DNA of 64,000 nucleotides from Neoaquamicrobium sediminum (GTDB lineage: Bacteria > Pseudomonadota > Alphaproteobacteria > Rhizobiales > Rhizobiaceae), in the NCBI RefSeq assembly GCF_013240295.1, contig NZ_JABETK010000002.1, forward strand, positions 1,178,001 to 1,242,000, read 5' to 3'. The first letter of the stretch is position 1; every line of letters begins with the position of its first letter. Both the position numbers and the translations under genes were made by a program. Under the pieces are notes generated by a model. The model had not been told where the DNA came from and searched no databases. It saw only the letters and a list, made by a program, of their open reading frames with translations. Shown in pieces: positions 19,591 to 28,193 of the stretch.

Positions 19591-20190
19591 ATGCCGCCCG
19601 TCCATGTCGACCCCGCCAAGATCCACGAATTTCCCGATGCCGACAGCTTCGATCGCTGGCTCGGCGAGAATCACGATCGTGCCGACGAGATCTGGATCAA
19701 GGTTCACAAGAAGGGTTCCGGCCTGCCGTCGATCACGCCGGTGGAGGCGATCGATGCCTGTCTCTGCTGGGGCTGGATCGACGGCATCCGCAAGGGGTTC
19801 GACGAGCGGAGCTTCCTCCAGCGCTACACGCCGCGCGGCCGCAAAAGCGTGTGGAGCCGGATCAATGTCGACAACGTCGCCCGCCTGGTCGCGGAGGGCC
19901 GCATGACCGAACACGGCCTCGCCCATGTCGAGGCGGCGAAGGCCGACGGGCGCTGGGACCGCGCCTATGCCGGCAGCCGCGAGATGACGATACCGGACGA
20001 CCTGCAGGCGGCGATCGATGCCGAGCCCCGCGCGCGCGACATGCTGGCGACGCTGACGGCGCAGAACCGCTTCGCGCTCGCCTTCCGCACGCACAATATG
20101 AAGACGGAGGCCGGTCGCAGGCGCAAGATCGCCGAGCTGGTCGAGATGCTGAAACGTGGGGAGACGATCCATCCGCAGCGCCGCAGGTGA
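19591..20190 (+). CDS. YdeI/OmpD-associated family protein
   Basis: 199 aa. The N-terminal domain is the YdeI-type fold: FDRWLGENHDRADEIWIKVH, ITPVEAIDACLCWGWIDG, FLQRYTPRGRKSVWSRIN. The C-terminal helical bundle ends AGRRRKIAELVEMLKRGE. Family members are soluble proteins of unclear role linked to stress and peptide resistance. Start 19591 (MPPVHVDPAKI) is preferred, as the longer frame from 19519 lacks family sequence. Confidence 0.85.
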   Translation: MPPVHVDPAKIHEFPDADSFDRWLGENHDRADEIWIKVHKKGSGLPSITPVEAIDACLCWGWIDGIRKGFDERSFLQRYTPRGRKSVWSRINVDNVARLVAEGRMTEHGLAHVEAAKADGRWDRAYAGSREMTIPDDLQAAIDAEPRARDMLATLTAQNRFALAFRTHNMKTEAGRRRKIAELVEMLKRGETIHPQRRR

Positions 20191-20198
20191 GGCTGGGC

Positions 20199-20606
20199 CT
20201 ACCCCGCGCCGGCAAGGCAGGGGTCGAGCATCACCCGGCTCTCGTCCACCGGCGCATAGCCGCCGCCGAAGAGCACCACGTCGCCGGGCTGCATGTCGTT
20301 GGTGGAATAGGTCACGCACAGGACCCGCACGCCCGGCGCGTCGCACATGATGAGGTAGGCCAGCGTGCCGTCGGTCTCCACCGCCGAGAGCGCCCCGCGG
20401 ATCGACATGGTGAGCCGCCCGTCATAGTCCGGCACGCGGTCGATCCAGTCGCCGATCGTCTCGCAGGTCGCCGGCTCGTCCGCATAGGCCTCGCCCTTGC
20501 GGAACGGCCCGGCCGGGTCGCAGCAGTCCTGCGCCGGCGCCGGCAGGGTCGAAGCAGCAAGCGCCGCCGCCAGCAATGAAGCGCGCAGCGCGCGAGCCGC
20601 CTTCAT
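20199..20606 (-). CDS. Secreted hypothetical protein
   Basis: 135 aa with a signal peptide (MKAARALRASLLAAALAAST, cleavage near APA-Q) and a small mature domain with several Cys (QDCCDPAG, ATCETIGDW, IMCDAPGVRVLCVTYS, DPCLAG), suggesting periplasmic disulfides. Family not recognised. GAGAGGG lies upstream of ATG 20606. Convergent with the YdeI-like gene. Confidence 0.7.
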   Translation of the reverse strand: MKAARALRASLLAAALAASTLPAPAQDCCDPAGPFRKGEAYADEPATCETIGDWIDRVPDYDGRLTMSIRGALSAVETDGTLAYLIMCDAPGVRVLCVTYSTNDMQPGDVVLFGGGYAPVDESRVMLDPCLAGAG

Positions 20607-20702
20607 GATCGTTCAACCCTCTCCTCGATCCCGCCGTGCGAACTATCGCGGCCAGAATGGCGGAAGAAAGGCACGGGGGTCGGGGATCGTGTACGCTAGC
20701 TC

Positions 20703-21389
20703 CTACTGGCACTGTCGGCGCGGGCCGCCGCCATAGGGCTGGTAGCTGTTATCCTCCACCCGGTAGGAGCGATAGCGGCGGAAGCAGTCGTCGATATGGG
20801 CCGGCGACATGTCGACCAGGCCCAGCTCCCGCCACGGGTCGCTCGCCGCGGACCCCACGCCCTCATCGGCAACGTAGCCGGCCACGCTTACCGTCTGCGC
20901 GTCGCCCTGGGCGAATGTGAGCTCGTCGAGATGGGGCGAGACGCACTCGCGACGGCCACCACGATAGGGCTGATAGCTGTTATCGGCCTCGCGATAGGAG
21001 CGATAGCGCTCATGGCACCACGCGACATGTGCGTCCATCAGCCGATAGGCATCGTCGTCGGTGATCGGATCGTCGTCGCCCTGCAGGCTCGCCGTCGTGA
21101 TCATGTCGGTGGATACGTCTCCTGCAGCCGGGGCAACCACATCATCCGTGTCGACCGCCTTCACATCGACCGCATCGGCGGGCACGACAGCCGCGATCCG
21201 CTCGAACCCCTGGGCGCCGCGCTCAACCTGCCGGGGGATGCTGCTCCAGACAGACGCGACATCCTCGCCCTTGGCATCGGGCCGGCCATCGGGCATCGGC
21301 ATCATGACGAACATGGCGAGCGCGATGCCGCTGCCGAAAACTACCAGGGTCGCCAGGAACCCCGTCGCGATTGCCAGAAGTGATTTCAC
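20703..21389 (-). CDS. BA14K-like protein with two motif copies
   Basis: 228 aa from GTG 21389 (GGAGAGG upstream). One N-terminal hydrophobic segment (LLAIATGFLATLVVFGSGIA) acts as signal or anchor. Two near-copies of the BA14K motif follow: AWCHERYRSYREADNSYQPY at about residues 128-147 and DDCFRRYRSYRVEDNSYQPY near the C-terminus, each ending in G-RR-x-C. Brucella BA14K is an immunoreactive, lectin-like envelope protein with one motif; here it is doubled. An acidic Asp/Val-rich linker joins anchor and first motif. Confidence 0.8.
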   Translation of the reverse strand: MKSLLAIATGFLATLVVFGSGIALAMFVMMPMPDGRPDAKGEDVASVWSSIPRQVERGAQGFERIAAVVPADAVDVKAVDTDDVVAPAAGDVSTDMITTASLQGDDDPITDDDAYRLMDAHVAWCHERYRSYREADNSYQPYRGGRRECVSPHLDELTFAQGDAQTVSVAGYVADEGVGSAASDPWRELGLVDMSPAHIDDCFRRYRSYRVEDNSYQPYGGGPRRQCQ

Positions 21390-21590
21390 GATGCCTCTCC
21401 ATTAGCTGGTGATCAATCAATGCAGCCGGACGAGGCCGGTTCCATGATTCGGTCACAATCCGCAGAGCGGCCGCGCACGCCCCTCGACGCCGGCTCTCCA
21501 TTACGCAGAATTAATCTCCCCGAAAGCGCGCCGTAATGTTCGCCCCCGCATCATCGCTTCAAGGGACACATCAACGAGGAAGCCAACCCC

Positions 21591-22421
21591 ATGAAAAAAC
21601 TCATTATCATCGCGCTTGCCGCATCCGGCGCGGCCGTCGCCCAGGCGCAGGCTGAAACGGCCGAACCACGCGGCAGCCGGGGCGAGTTCCGCGCCGAGAT
21701 GCGGGCGCTGATCGCCGGCGACGGCATGGACGTCGCAGCCCTCGCCAATCTCATGCATGAGCGCGCCACCGCCCGCTTCGAGGCGCTGGATGCCGACGGC
21801 GACGGCATCGTCACGAAGGACGACGTGCTGGCCGCCGCAGCAGAGCGCGCACAGAGCCGTTTCGAACGCATGGGGCCGAACGAGGACGGCATCGTCAAGC
21901 ACGAAGGCCGGAAGGGCTGGCGCAAGCATGGCGAGCGCGGCGAGCGCCGGCAGCCGCTCAGCGAAGAGCAGCGCGCCGAGCGCATGCAGGAGCGGACAAG
22001 CGAACGCTTCGCACGCCTCGACACCGACGGCGACGGCATGATTTCGCCCGAGGAGTTCCAGGCTGGCGCCACGGGCCGGATGGAGCGTTTCGCCGAGCAT
22101 CGCGAACGCCGGGCCGAGCGCCGCGCGGAGATGCCTGAGGAGATGCGCGAGATGCACGCGCAGTTCCGCACCCTGATGCGCGAGGGTATGAATCTGGATG
22201 CCTTCTCCGGCTTCGCCCGCGATCGCGCGTCCGCCCGCTTCGACGCGCTCGACGCCGACGGCAATGGCGAGCTGACGGCCGACGAGTTTACCGCCGGCGT
22301 GAGCGAACGCGCCGAGCGGGTCTTCGCCCGCATGGACCGCAACGAAGACGGCAAGGTGACCTCGGACGATCGCCCCAACCGCGCCGGCAAGCGTGGCGAT
22401 GGCCACCGCAGCAAGGACTGA
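21591..22421 (+). CDS. EF-hand calcium-binding protein, exported
   Basis: 276 aa with a signal peptide (MKKLIIIALAASGAAVAQAQ). Loops resembling EF-hands: DADGDGIVTKDD, a degraded GPNEDGIVKHEG, DTDGDGMISPEE, DADGNGELTADE and DRNEDGKVTSDD. Pairing suggests Ca-dependent folding in the periplasm. Between loops are Glu/Arg-rich helices (REMHAQFRTLMREG). Function unknown; often a calcium buffer or sensor. GAGGAAG lies before ATG 21591. Confidence 0.88.
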   Translation: MKKLIIIALAASGAAVAQAQAETAEPRGSRGEFRAEMRALIAGDGMDVAALANLMHERATARFEALDADGDGIVTKDDVLAAAAERAQSRFERMGPNEDGIVKHEGRKGWRKHGERGERRQPLSEEQRAERMQERTSERFARLDTDGDGMISPEEFQAGATGRMERFAEHRERRAERRAEMPEEMREMHAQFRTLMREGMNLDAFSGFARDRASARFDALDADGNGELTADEFTAGVSERAERVFARMDRNEDGKVTSDDRPNRAGKRGDGHRSKD

Positions 22422-22437
22422 TCGGGATCGACAACGA

Positions 22438-22465
22438 AAAACCGCCCGGCACTGCCGGGCGGTTT
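22438..22465. terminator. Bidirectional terminator hairpin
   Basis: ACCGCCCGGC and GCCGGGCGGT form a 10-bp stem with a short ACT-type loop, preceded by AAAA and followed by TT. It sits between convergent EF-hand and GH25 genes. Confidence 0.85.
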
Positions 22466-22490
22466 ATGTGTTGTCAAAGGTCGGCGAAGA

Positions 22491-23510
22491 TCAGTTTCGC
22501 GCCATCGCGGTGCCGTGGACGTTGCGCCCCAGCCAGCGATACCAGGTTGCGACGTCGCCGTTGAAGACGTTGAGGTCGATCTCGCCCTTGACGCCCTTGG
22601 ACAGGCCGGTGCCGGAATATTGCCAGAAGGCCCATTCACGGCCGGGATAGCGCTTCGACGGGTGGGCCGCGACCGAGCGCAGCCAGAACGGATAGCCGTT
22701 GAACGCACCCTTGAGGTTGTCCTCATAGAAGTCGGGCGTCACGTAGATGATCGGCTTCTGGCCGTAGTGGCGCTCCAGCCGGTCCATGAAGACCTGCATC
22801 TTTTCGCGCACGAGCTGTGGCGAGAGCTTCTGCTTGCAGCTTGACTGGTGGTTCCATTCCACATCGATCACCGGCGGCAGCGCGCCTGCCTCTCTCGGCA
22901 CGTTGCGGATGAACCAGTCAGCCTGCGAGGAGGCGGTGCGACACCAGTAGAAGAAGTGGTAGGCGCCGCGCTTGATTCCGGCTTCCGCCGCACCCTTCCA
23001 GTTCTTGGCAAACATCGGATCGAGATGGTCGCCGCCGTCTGTGGCCTTGATGAATGCGAAATTTGCGCCCTGGCTGCGCAGCCGCGCCCAGTCGATGTCG
23101 CCCTGCCAGCGCGAGACGTCGACGCCGTGCACCAGATGGTGCTGCGGCGTGATCTTGCCGAAGTCCATAGGCTTTGCGTCGCTGAAGCGCTGCGAAATCA
23201 CCTTGGGGCGCGGGCCGGAGGCAGGCGGCGCTGCGGGCCTCGACTGCGGCGCCACCATTGCCACCTGCTGCATGGCCGGGGTGTCGATCGCATCCGATTC
23301 GTTCAGCGCGGCGATCGCCGCCGGAGATGCGTCAGGATAAGCCGCCGCAGTGGCGCCAATGGCGGTCTGAGGCGTCACGGGGCGCACGATCGAACTGGTC
23401 GTCTCGTTCGACGGCTTGATCGACTGCAGCGCATCGATGGTCGAGCCCGTGGAGCAGCCGGCCAGGACGAGAAGTGCCGCAAACAACGCGGTAGGTCGGA
23501 AAGGACGCAT
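22491..23510 (-). CDS. GH25-family lysozyme, lipoprotein
   Basis: 339 aa. The signal is a lipobox type (AALLVLAGCS). A Pro/Ala/Ser-rich linker (about residues 25-125) leads to a glycoside hydrolase 25 domain: GVDVSRWQGDIDWARL, FAFIKATDG, GAYHFFYWC, VIDVEWN (catalytic acidic pair D-x-E), and WAFWQYSGTG near the end. GH25 enzymes cut the muramic acid beta-1,4 bond in peptidoglycan. As an outer-membrane-type lipoprotein it could remodel the host wall. ATG 23510 was preferred to GTG 23522. Confidence 0.9.
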   Translation of the reverse strand: MRPFRPTALFAALLVLAGCSTGSTIDALQSIKPSNETTSSIVRPVTPQTAIGATAAAYPDASPAAIAALNESDAIDTPAMQQVAMVAPQSRPAAPPASGPRPKVISQRFSDAKPMDFGKITPQHHLVHGVDVSRWQGDIDWARLRSQGANFAFIKATDGGDHLDPMFAKNWKGAAEAGIKRGAYHFFYWCRTASSQADWFIRNVPREAGALPPVIDVEWNHQSSCKQKLSPQLVREKMQVFMDRLERHYGQKPIIYVTPDFYEDNLKGAFNGYPFWLRSVAAHPSKRYPGREWAFWQYSGTGLSKGVKGEIDLNVFNGDVATWYRWLGRNVHGTAMARN

Positions 23511-23616
23511 GAAAACTCGCACACAAAACTGGAGTTTGCAGACAAGGGCACGCGCCGCCCTGCCCGCCTCCAGTCACGCTTAACGAAAAATCACCAACAA
23601 TCACTGAATCCGAGCT

Positions 23617-24658
23617 TTAACCATGTTTGGTCCGCTCGACGGCCGTTGCAAGCGCGTCGCCGAGGCGGCCGAACGCGGCCTCGTCTCCGGGCAGACCGAA
23701 GCGCAGGGCCTGCTCGTCGAAATCGAAGCTGCGTACCAGCACGCCCTGTCGGCCCAGTGCCGCGGTAACAGCCCCCGCACCGGGCACGCGCACGAAGCGG
23801 TAGAGATCGGTGCCGCCAGAAACGGCCAACCCGTGCCGGCCAAGCAACGCATCAAGCTGATCGGCGTCCATCCGGAGCCGTTCGCGCGTTGCCTCCTGCC
23901 AACCGGTATCGGCAAGCGCGCACAGCCCGATCTCAAGCGTCGGACCAGAGACCGCCCAAGGGCCGAGCCGGCGGCGCAGGTCCTCCGCAAGCTTCGGTTC
24001 TGCTAGTGCGAAACCGAGGCGGATGCCGGCAAGGCCGAAGAACTTCCCGAACGAGCGCAGAACGACGATGCCGCCCGCCTCGACCTCCGGCGCAAGGCTC
24101 TGATAGCGGGGGCCGACATCCATGAACGCCTCGTCGACAACCAGCAAACCGCGTTTGGTTCGAAGGTGCGCGGCCAGTCGAAGCAAGTCGTCTCGCAGGC
24201 AGACACGCCCGTCCGGATTGTTCGGGTTGACGACGATCGCGACGTCGGCTTCGAACAGGGCATCGAAATCCCGCGCTTCAACGACGGCGTGGCCAGCCAG
24301 CGCCGCCGCGCGCGTGTTCGGCATAAGTAGGCGACAGCACGGCCGCCCTGCCGGGCCGCACCAGTCCGGCTACCAGCGGCAGCAGGGCCTGCGTGCCCGG
24401 CGCCGCGGCGATGAACGCTGCGGACGGCGCTTCATAAGCCGCTGCCGCCACCGCCGCGAGTTCATTGGCGCGGCTTTCCTCGGGTAGACGTGCAAAGACG
24501 CTGGCGGGCAGCTCGAACAGCGGATAGGAGTGCGGGTTGATACCGGTGGACAGGTCGAGCCAGGGCTTCGGTGCACCGGGATAGAGCCGCTCGGCGCGCA
24601 ACAGGCTGCCGCCATGTTCCACCGCCCCGGATGCCATATCAACGCCGCCTGCTGTCAT
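23617..24658 (-). pseudogene. cobD: Threonine-phosphate decarboxylase (CobC/CobD), one frameshift
   Basis: PLP enzyme making (R)-1-aminopropan-2-ol O-2-phosphate for the nucleotide loop of cobalamin (CobC in Pseudomonas denitrificans naming). The N-part (24658-about 24300) has LDLSTGINPHSYP and APGTQALLPLVAG; the C-part has NPNNPDGRVC, VDEAFMDVGP and the PLP-lysine site RSFGKFFGLAGIRLGFA. The frame is lost in the GC repeat near 24300: removing one base (or adding two) gives TYAEHARAALAGHAVV. About 345 aa when joined. Its ATG overlaps the divergent cbiB start. Confidence 0.86.
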
Positions 24659-25622
24659 GTTCGTCCTGATCGCTTTCCTTGCCCTGCTGATCGAAACCGG
24701 CGTCGGCTATCCCGACCGCCTGTTTCGCGCGATCGGACACCCGGTGACATGGATCGGTCGACTGATCTCATGGATGGATACGCGCTTCAATCGCGACGCT
24801 GACTCGCCGTCCACAGCCCGCATGGCGGGCATCATAACACTCCTCTTGCTGGTTGTGCTTTCGGTCGGGACAGGACTGGTGCTGCAATGGTTTCTTGCCG
24901 GCTGGATCGGCTTCTTGCTGCTTGCAGTGCTTGCCAGCAGCCTGCTGGCCCAGCGCAGCCTTGCGGCGCATGTGGAGGCAGTTGCCGACGCACTCGAGAC
25001 CGGCGGGCTTGAAGCCGGCCGCGAAGCCGTCTCGCATATCGTCGGCCGCGACCCGCAGAGCCTCGATGAAGCCGGTGTCTCCCGTGCCGCAATCGAGAGC
25101 CTTGCGGAAAATTTCTCCGACGGCGTGGTCGCGCCGGCGTTCTGGTTGGCCCTTGCCGGGCTTCCCGGCGGCATTGCCTACAAGGCAATCAACACTGCCG
25201 ACAGCATGATCGGCCACAGGACACCACGCCACCTTGCATTCGGCTGGGCCTCGGCGCGGCTCGACGATCTGGTCAACCTGCCGGCCTCGCGGCTTTGCGC
25301 AATGTTGATCTGCGCTGCAGCCGCGCTTGTGCCGGGCGCATCGCCGGCGGAAGCATGGCGCGCGGTCTGGCGCGATGCGCGATACCACAAGTCGCCCAAT
25401 GCGGGCTGGCCGGAGGCTGCCATGGCGGGCGCGCTCGGCCTCGCACTGGCAGGCCCGCGCTCCTATGGCGGCGTGCTGGTCGATGACGTCTTCATGGGCG
25501 AAGGCGGCCGCCGCGAAGCCAACGCTGCCGATATCCGCCGCGCCCTGCGACTCTACCGGACAGCCGACGCGCTGCTGATCGGCCTCGCCGGCGTAGGCGC
25601 CGCAAGTGTGCTGGCTCTCTAG
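24657..25622 (+). CDS. cbiB: Adenosylcobinamide-phosphate synthase CbiB
   Basis: 321 aa membrane enzyme that attaches aminopropanol phosphate to adenosylcobyric acid. Landmarks: HPVTWIGRLI, ESLAENFSDGVVAPAFW, YKAINTADSMIGHRTPR, RLDDLVNLPASRL and YHKSPNAGWPEAAMAGALGL. Hydrophobic helices occur near residues 1-15 and 58-95 and at the C-terminus. Also called CobD in Pseudomonas. Start shares bases with divergent cobD (24657/24658), so the two genes probably use a common promoter zone inside each other's 5' ends. Confidence 0.93.
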   Translation: MFVLIAFLALLIETGVGYPDRLFRAIGHPVTWIGRLISWMDTRFNRDADSPSTARMAGIITLLLLVVLSVGTGLVLQWFLAGWIGFLLLAVLASSLLAQRSLAAHVEAVADALETGGLEAGREAVSHIVGRDPQSLDEAGVSRAAIESLAENFSDGVVAPAFWLALAGLPGGIAYKAINTADSMIGHRTPRHLAFGWASARLDDLVNLPASRLCAMLICAAAALVPGASPAEAWRAVWRDARYHKSPNAGWPEAAMAGALGLALAGPRSYGGVLVDDVFMGEGGRREANAADIRRALRLYRTADALLIGLAGVGAASVLAL

Positions 25623-26233
25623 AATTCTATGCCCGCCTGCGCCTTCACGCCGGCGGCAAAGTGGTGCTTGACCTGCCCCATCTCGGTGACGAGGTCTGCC
25701 ACCTCCACGAGTTCGGGCTTTGCGTTGCGTCCGGTGACGACGACATGCAGGTCCGGCCGGCGCGCCTTCAGGTTAGCCACGACACTGCCGAGGTCGAGGT
25801 AGTCGTAGCGCAGAGCGATGTTGAGCTCGTCGAGGATGACCAGGCCGAAACTCTCGTCGGCCATCATCTCCTGCGCCTTCGCCCATGCGCGCTCGGCCGC
25901 GGCCACGTCGCGGGCGAGATCCTGCGTTTCCCAGGTGAACCCCTCGCCCATGGCGTGCCAGACGAACAGATCGCCGAAGCGCTCGAGCGCCTGCGTCTCG
26001 CCTGTCTTCCACGCGCCCTTGATAAACTGCACGACACCGACCCGCCGACCGTGTCCCAGCATGCGCAAGGCAAGGCCAAACGCCGCGGTCGACTTGCCCT
26101 TGCCCGGGCCGGTATTGACGACCAAAAGACCCTTCTCGACCGTCTTGCCGGCGACCTCGGCGTCCTGGACGGCCTTTCGTTTCTCCATCTTGGCCTTATG
26201 GCGCTCGGCTTGCTTTTCGTCGATCTCGCGCAT
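25619..26233 (-). CDS. cobO: Cob(I)yrinic acid a,c-diamide adenosyltransferase
   Basis: 204 aa CobA/CobO/BtuR-type enzyme that adds the 5'-deoxyadenosyl group to the corrin. P-loop GPGKGKSTAAFGLALR (about residues 41-56), VVQFIKGAWKTGE, LVILDELNIALRYDYL and VVVTGRNA are all family features. ATG 26233 overlaps the cobU stop (TGATG), indicating translational coupling; GTG 26236 is an alternative. The C-terminal codons overlap the convergent cbiB end by 4 bp. Confidence 0.94.
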   Translation of the reverse strand: MREIDEKQAERHKAKMEKRKAVQDAEVAGKTVEKGLLVVNTGPGKGKSTAAFGLALRMLGHGRRVGVVQFIKGAWKTGETQALERFGDLFVWHAMGEGFTWETQDLARDVAAAERAWAKAQEMMADESFGLVILDELNIALRYDYLDLGSVVANLKARRPDLHVVVTGRNAKPELVEVADLVTEMGQVKHHFAAGVKAQAGIEF

Positions 26234-26751
26234 CACTTCACTTTCATCGGCAGGCCGGCGACCATAAAGACCACGCTATCAGCGCGCGCCGCGATCATCT
26301 GGTTGAGGCGACCTGCGGCATCGCGAAACCGGCGCGCAAGCGCGTTGTCCGGCACGATGCCGAGCCCGACCTCGTTTGCGACGACAACCCAGCGCCCATG
26401 CGGGCTGGCGAGGGCATCGGCCAGCCGCTGCGATTCGGCCTCGACGTCACGCTCGGCCAGCATCACATTCGTCAGCCACAGGGTCAGGCAATCCAGAAGA
26501 ACCGGACGACCCGCGGGCAACGCTTCCAGCGCGCCGACGAGGTCCAGTGGCGCATCGACGGTGTGCCATCGCGAATCCCGGCGCGCACGGTGGTGAGCGA
26601 TCCGGTCCGCCATCTCGCCGTCCAGCGCCTGCGCCGTCGCGATATAGCTCCAGGGCGCCGGCTCTCCTGACAGAAGGTCCTCGGCGTGGTGGCTCTTTCC
26701 GGAGCGCGCACCGCCGAGGACGAAAGTCAGCGTACCGGTCGGGTCAGGCAA
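26233..26751 (-). CDS. cobU: Adenosylcobinamide kinase / adenosylcobinamide-phosphate guanylyltransferase
   Basis: Bifunctional enzyme (CobP in Pseudomonas, CobU in Salmonella) activating the aminopropanol end to GDP-cobinamide. P-loop FVLGGARSGKS at the N-terminus, an RRDSRWHTVDAP segment, LLDCLTLWLTN and VVANEVGLGIVPDNALARRF are typical. I chose TTG 26751, giving 172 aa and overlapping the cbtA stop; an ATG at 26805 would add 18 residues that merely shadow cbtA. Start therefore moderately uncertain. Confidence 0.88.
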   Translation of the reverse strand: MPDPTGTLTFVLGGARSGKSHHAEDLLSGEPAPWSYIATAQALDGEMADRIAHHRARRDSRWHTVDAPLDLVGALEALPAGRPVLLDCLTLWLTNVMLAERDVEAESQRLADALASPHGRWVVVANEVGLGIVPDNALARRFRDAAGRLNQMIAARADSVVFMVAGLPMKVK

Positions 26752-27475
26752 GGCTGCTTTGCGGCTCGCCGAGCCCCTGCGCGAAACGCGGCCGCAGCAC
26801 GCCAACTATGGCGCCGAGAGCCAGCCAGAAGATGAGGTTGGTCACGGTCACCGCCACAACAAAGCTGTGGTGGAGATTGGCCGGGACCAGCGTGTCGTGG
26901 CTCTCCGGCTGCGGAGCGCCGATGACGTGCGGCAGCACGATCAGCACGGCACCCAGGGCCGCCAGCGCCGCCGACCTCGTCAACGCGATAAGCGCGAGTC
27001 CACCGGCCGTGGCAATGACGACACCGATCCACCAAGCCTGCCGCGCGAAGAGATCGGCGGCAGGCATGCCCGGCAGTTCGGGCGGCAGGCCTAGTCCGGG
27101 TGCAAGCGTGAACACCGAGAAACCAGCGAACCCCCAGAATAGTCCCTGCCGCCAGCCGGCGATCCCACCAACCAGTTCGGATGCAACAACCAGCAGCAGG
27201 CTGAAGCCAATGCCGGTCACGATGGCTGCAAGGGCGGTGTAGAGGGTTCGTTCCAGCCCGTCGGCGGGCATCCAGGCCTCGTCGCCATGGCTGTGCCCGG
27301 CTGCACCGTGATCGTGTGATTCTTCAGCCGCAGCACCTTCTTCGCCCGCGCCTTCATAGGCTTCGGCTTGGAGAATGAGGGGAACCGTGAAGGCAACCTG
27401 CATGGCGGTCATCACGAAACCCGCGAACAGCCCCGAGAGCGCCGCGACGAACACGACGTTACGAAATATGGTCAT
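26744..27475 (-). CDS. Cobalt transporter subunit CbtA
   Basis: 243 aa membrane protein with about six hydrophobic segments. A His-rich stretch (ESHDHGAAGHSHGDEAW, about residues 52-68) faces one side of the membrane and could bind cobalt. GFAGFSVFTLAPGLGLPPELPG is the hallmark CbtA block. With CbtB it forms a predicted cobalt uptake system controlled by B12 riboswitches. Lies 15 nt after cbtB and overlaps cobU. Confidence 0.9.
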   Translation of the reverse strand: MTIFRNVVFVAALSGLFAGFVMTAMQVAFTVPLILQAEAYEGAGEEGAAAEESHDHGAAGHSHGDEAWMPADGLERTLYTALAAIVTGIGFSLLLVVASELVGGIAGWRQGLFWGFAGFSVFTLAPGLGLPPELPGMPAADLFARQAWWIGVVIATAGGLALIALTRSAALAALGAVLIVLPHVIGAPQPESHDTLVPANLHHSFVVAVTVTNLIFWLALGAIVGVLRPRFAQGLGEPQSSLA

Positions 27476-27490
27476 GGCTTAACTCTCGTA

Positions 27491-27667
27491 TCAGTGGCAG
27501 GGAAATGCCATCGAATGGCGGTAGTCGTGGCCGGCATTGTGCACCACCTCCATGTGGGAGAAGCCCACAAAGCCGGTGATGAAAAGGCCTAGAAAACCTG
27601 CGAGCGAGAGTTGCAAGAGGCGCGACTGCGAAGATGCCGCAGCAATTGCACCAGATGAAGTAGCCAT
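27491..27667 (-). CDS. Cobalt transporter subunit CbtB
   Basis: 58 aa with one hydrophobic helix (LQLSLAGFLGLFITGFVGF) and the family His-rich tail HNAGHDYRHSMAFPCH, probably the metal-binding end. GAAAGGA precedes ATG 27667. First gene of the leftward transcript under the minus-strand cobalamin riboswitch. Confidence 0.9.
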   Translation of the reverse strand: MATSSGAIAAASSQSRLLQLSLAGFLGLFITGFVGFSHMEVVHNAGHDYRHSMAFPCH

Positions 27668-27710
27668 GATTCGTCCTTTCCCCTCCACCCGAGGGAACGT
27701 GTTTCGATAG

Positions 27711-27883
27711 CCGGCGGCAGGTCTCCTGGCTTGCGGGTCACAGCCCCTCCCCGCCTTCCCGAAGCGCATGCTCCAGTGGCTTTTGGGGAAAGGCTCTCCG
27801 CTCACAGTTGCGGGGGCAGCCGCGGAATCGGGCGCTGTTGGCCCTCACCGCATTCCCTCTGGTCCCTTGCGGAAACCGACGAC
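27711..27883 (-). promoter_or_regulatory. Cobalamin (B12) riboswitch, leftward
   Basis: On the complement the conserved pieces come in order: AGAGGGAATGCGGTGAG, then GCTGCCCCCGCAACTGTGAG, GCCACTGG, CGGGAAGGCGGGG and finally GCAAGCCAGGAGACCTGCCG. This is the AdoCbl-riboswitch core and B12 box. It ends about 44 nt before cbtB, consistent with repression of cobalt uptake and cobUO when cobalamin is plentiful. The 5' end is set from a possible -10 TATGGT at 27890-27895 (complement). Confidence 0.93.
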
Positions 27884-27934
27884 GCTTTCACCATAGCGCA
27901 ATCATCGGCTGCCGCAACCTTCAATCGAGCCGCG

Positions 27935-27963
27935 TTGACAGCCTTACCTCGGGCGACCTAAAT
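27935..27963 (+). promoter_or_regulatory. Sigma-70-type promoter for the rightward cob operon
   Basis: TTGACA at 27935-27940, a 17-nt spacer, then CTAAAT at 27958-27963. The expected start (about 27970) coincides with the first paired base of the plus-strand riboswitch. Confidence 0.75.
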
Positions 27964-27969
27964 GGACGC

Positions 27970-28143
27970 CGACGGTCCTGTCGCCGCGAGGTGACAGGCT
28001 AAGAGGGAATACGGTGCGCTTTCGGGCAAATCCGTAGCTGTCCCCGCAACTGTAGACGGATAGTTCCTGTCGAATGCCACTGAAGCGGGTGCTTCGGGAA
28101 GGCGGCAGGAGCAGCGACCCGTGAGCCAGGAGACCTGCCGTCG
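27970..28143 (+). promoter_or_regulatory. Cobalamin (B12) riboswitch, rightward
   Basis: P1 pairs CGACGG (27970-27975) with CCGTCG (28138-28143). Inside are TAAGAGGGAATACGGTGCG, CCGTAGCTGTCCCCGCAACTG, GCCACTG, CGGGAAGGCGG and the B12 box GAGCCAGGAGACCTGCC, all in standard order. It ends about 50 nt before GTG 28194, so it should gate DUF1636-cobW-cobN and following genes. Confidence 0.95.
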
Positions 28144-28193
28144 CAGAACCAATCCTGACCGCCCGGCGGGTGTTCCCGGGCAAGGAGCGCAAT

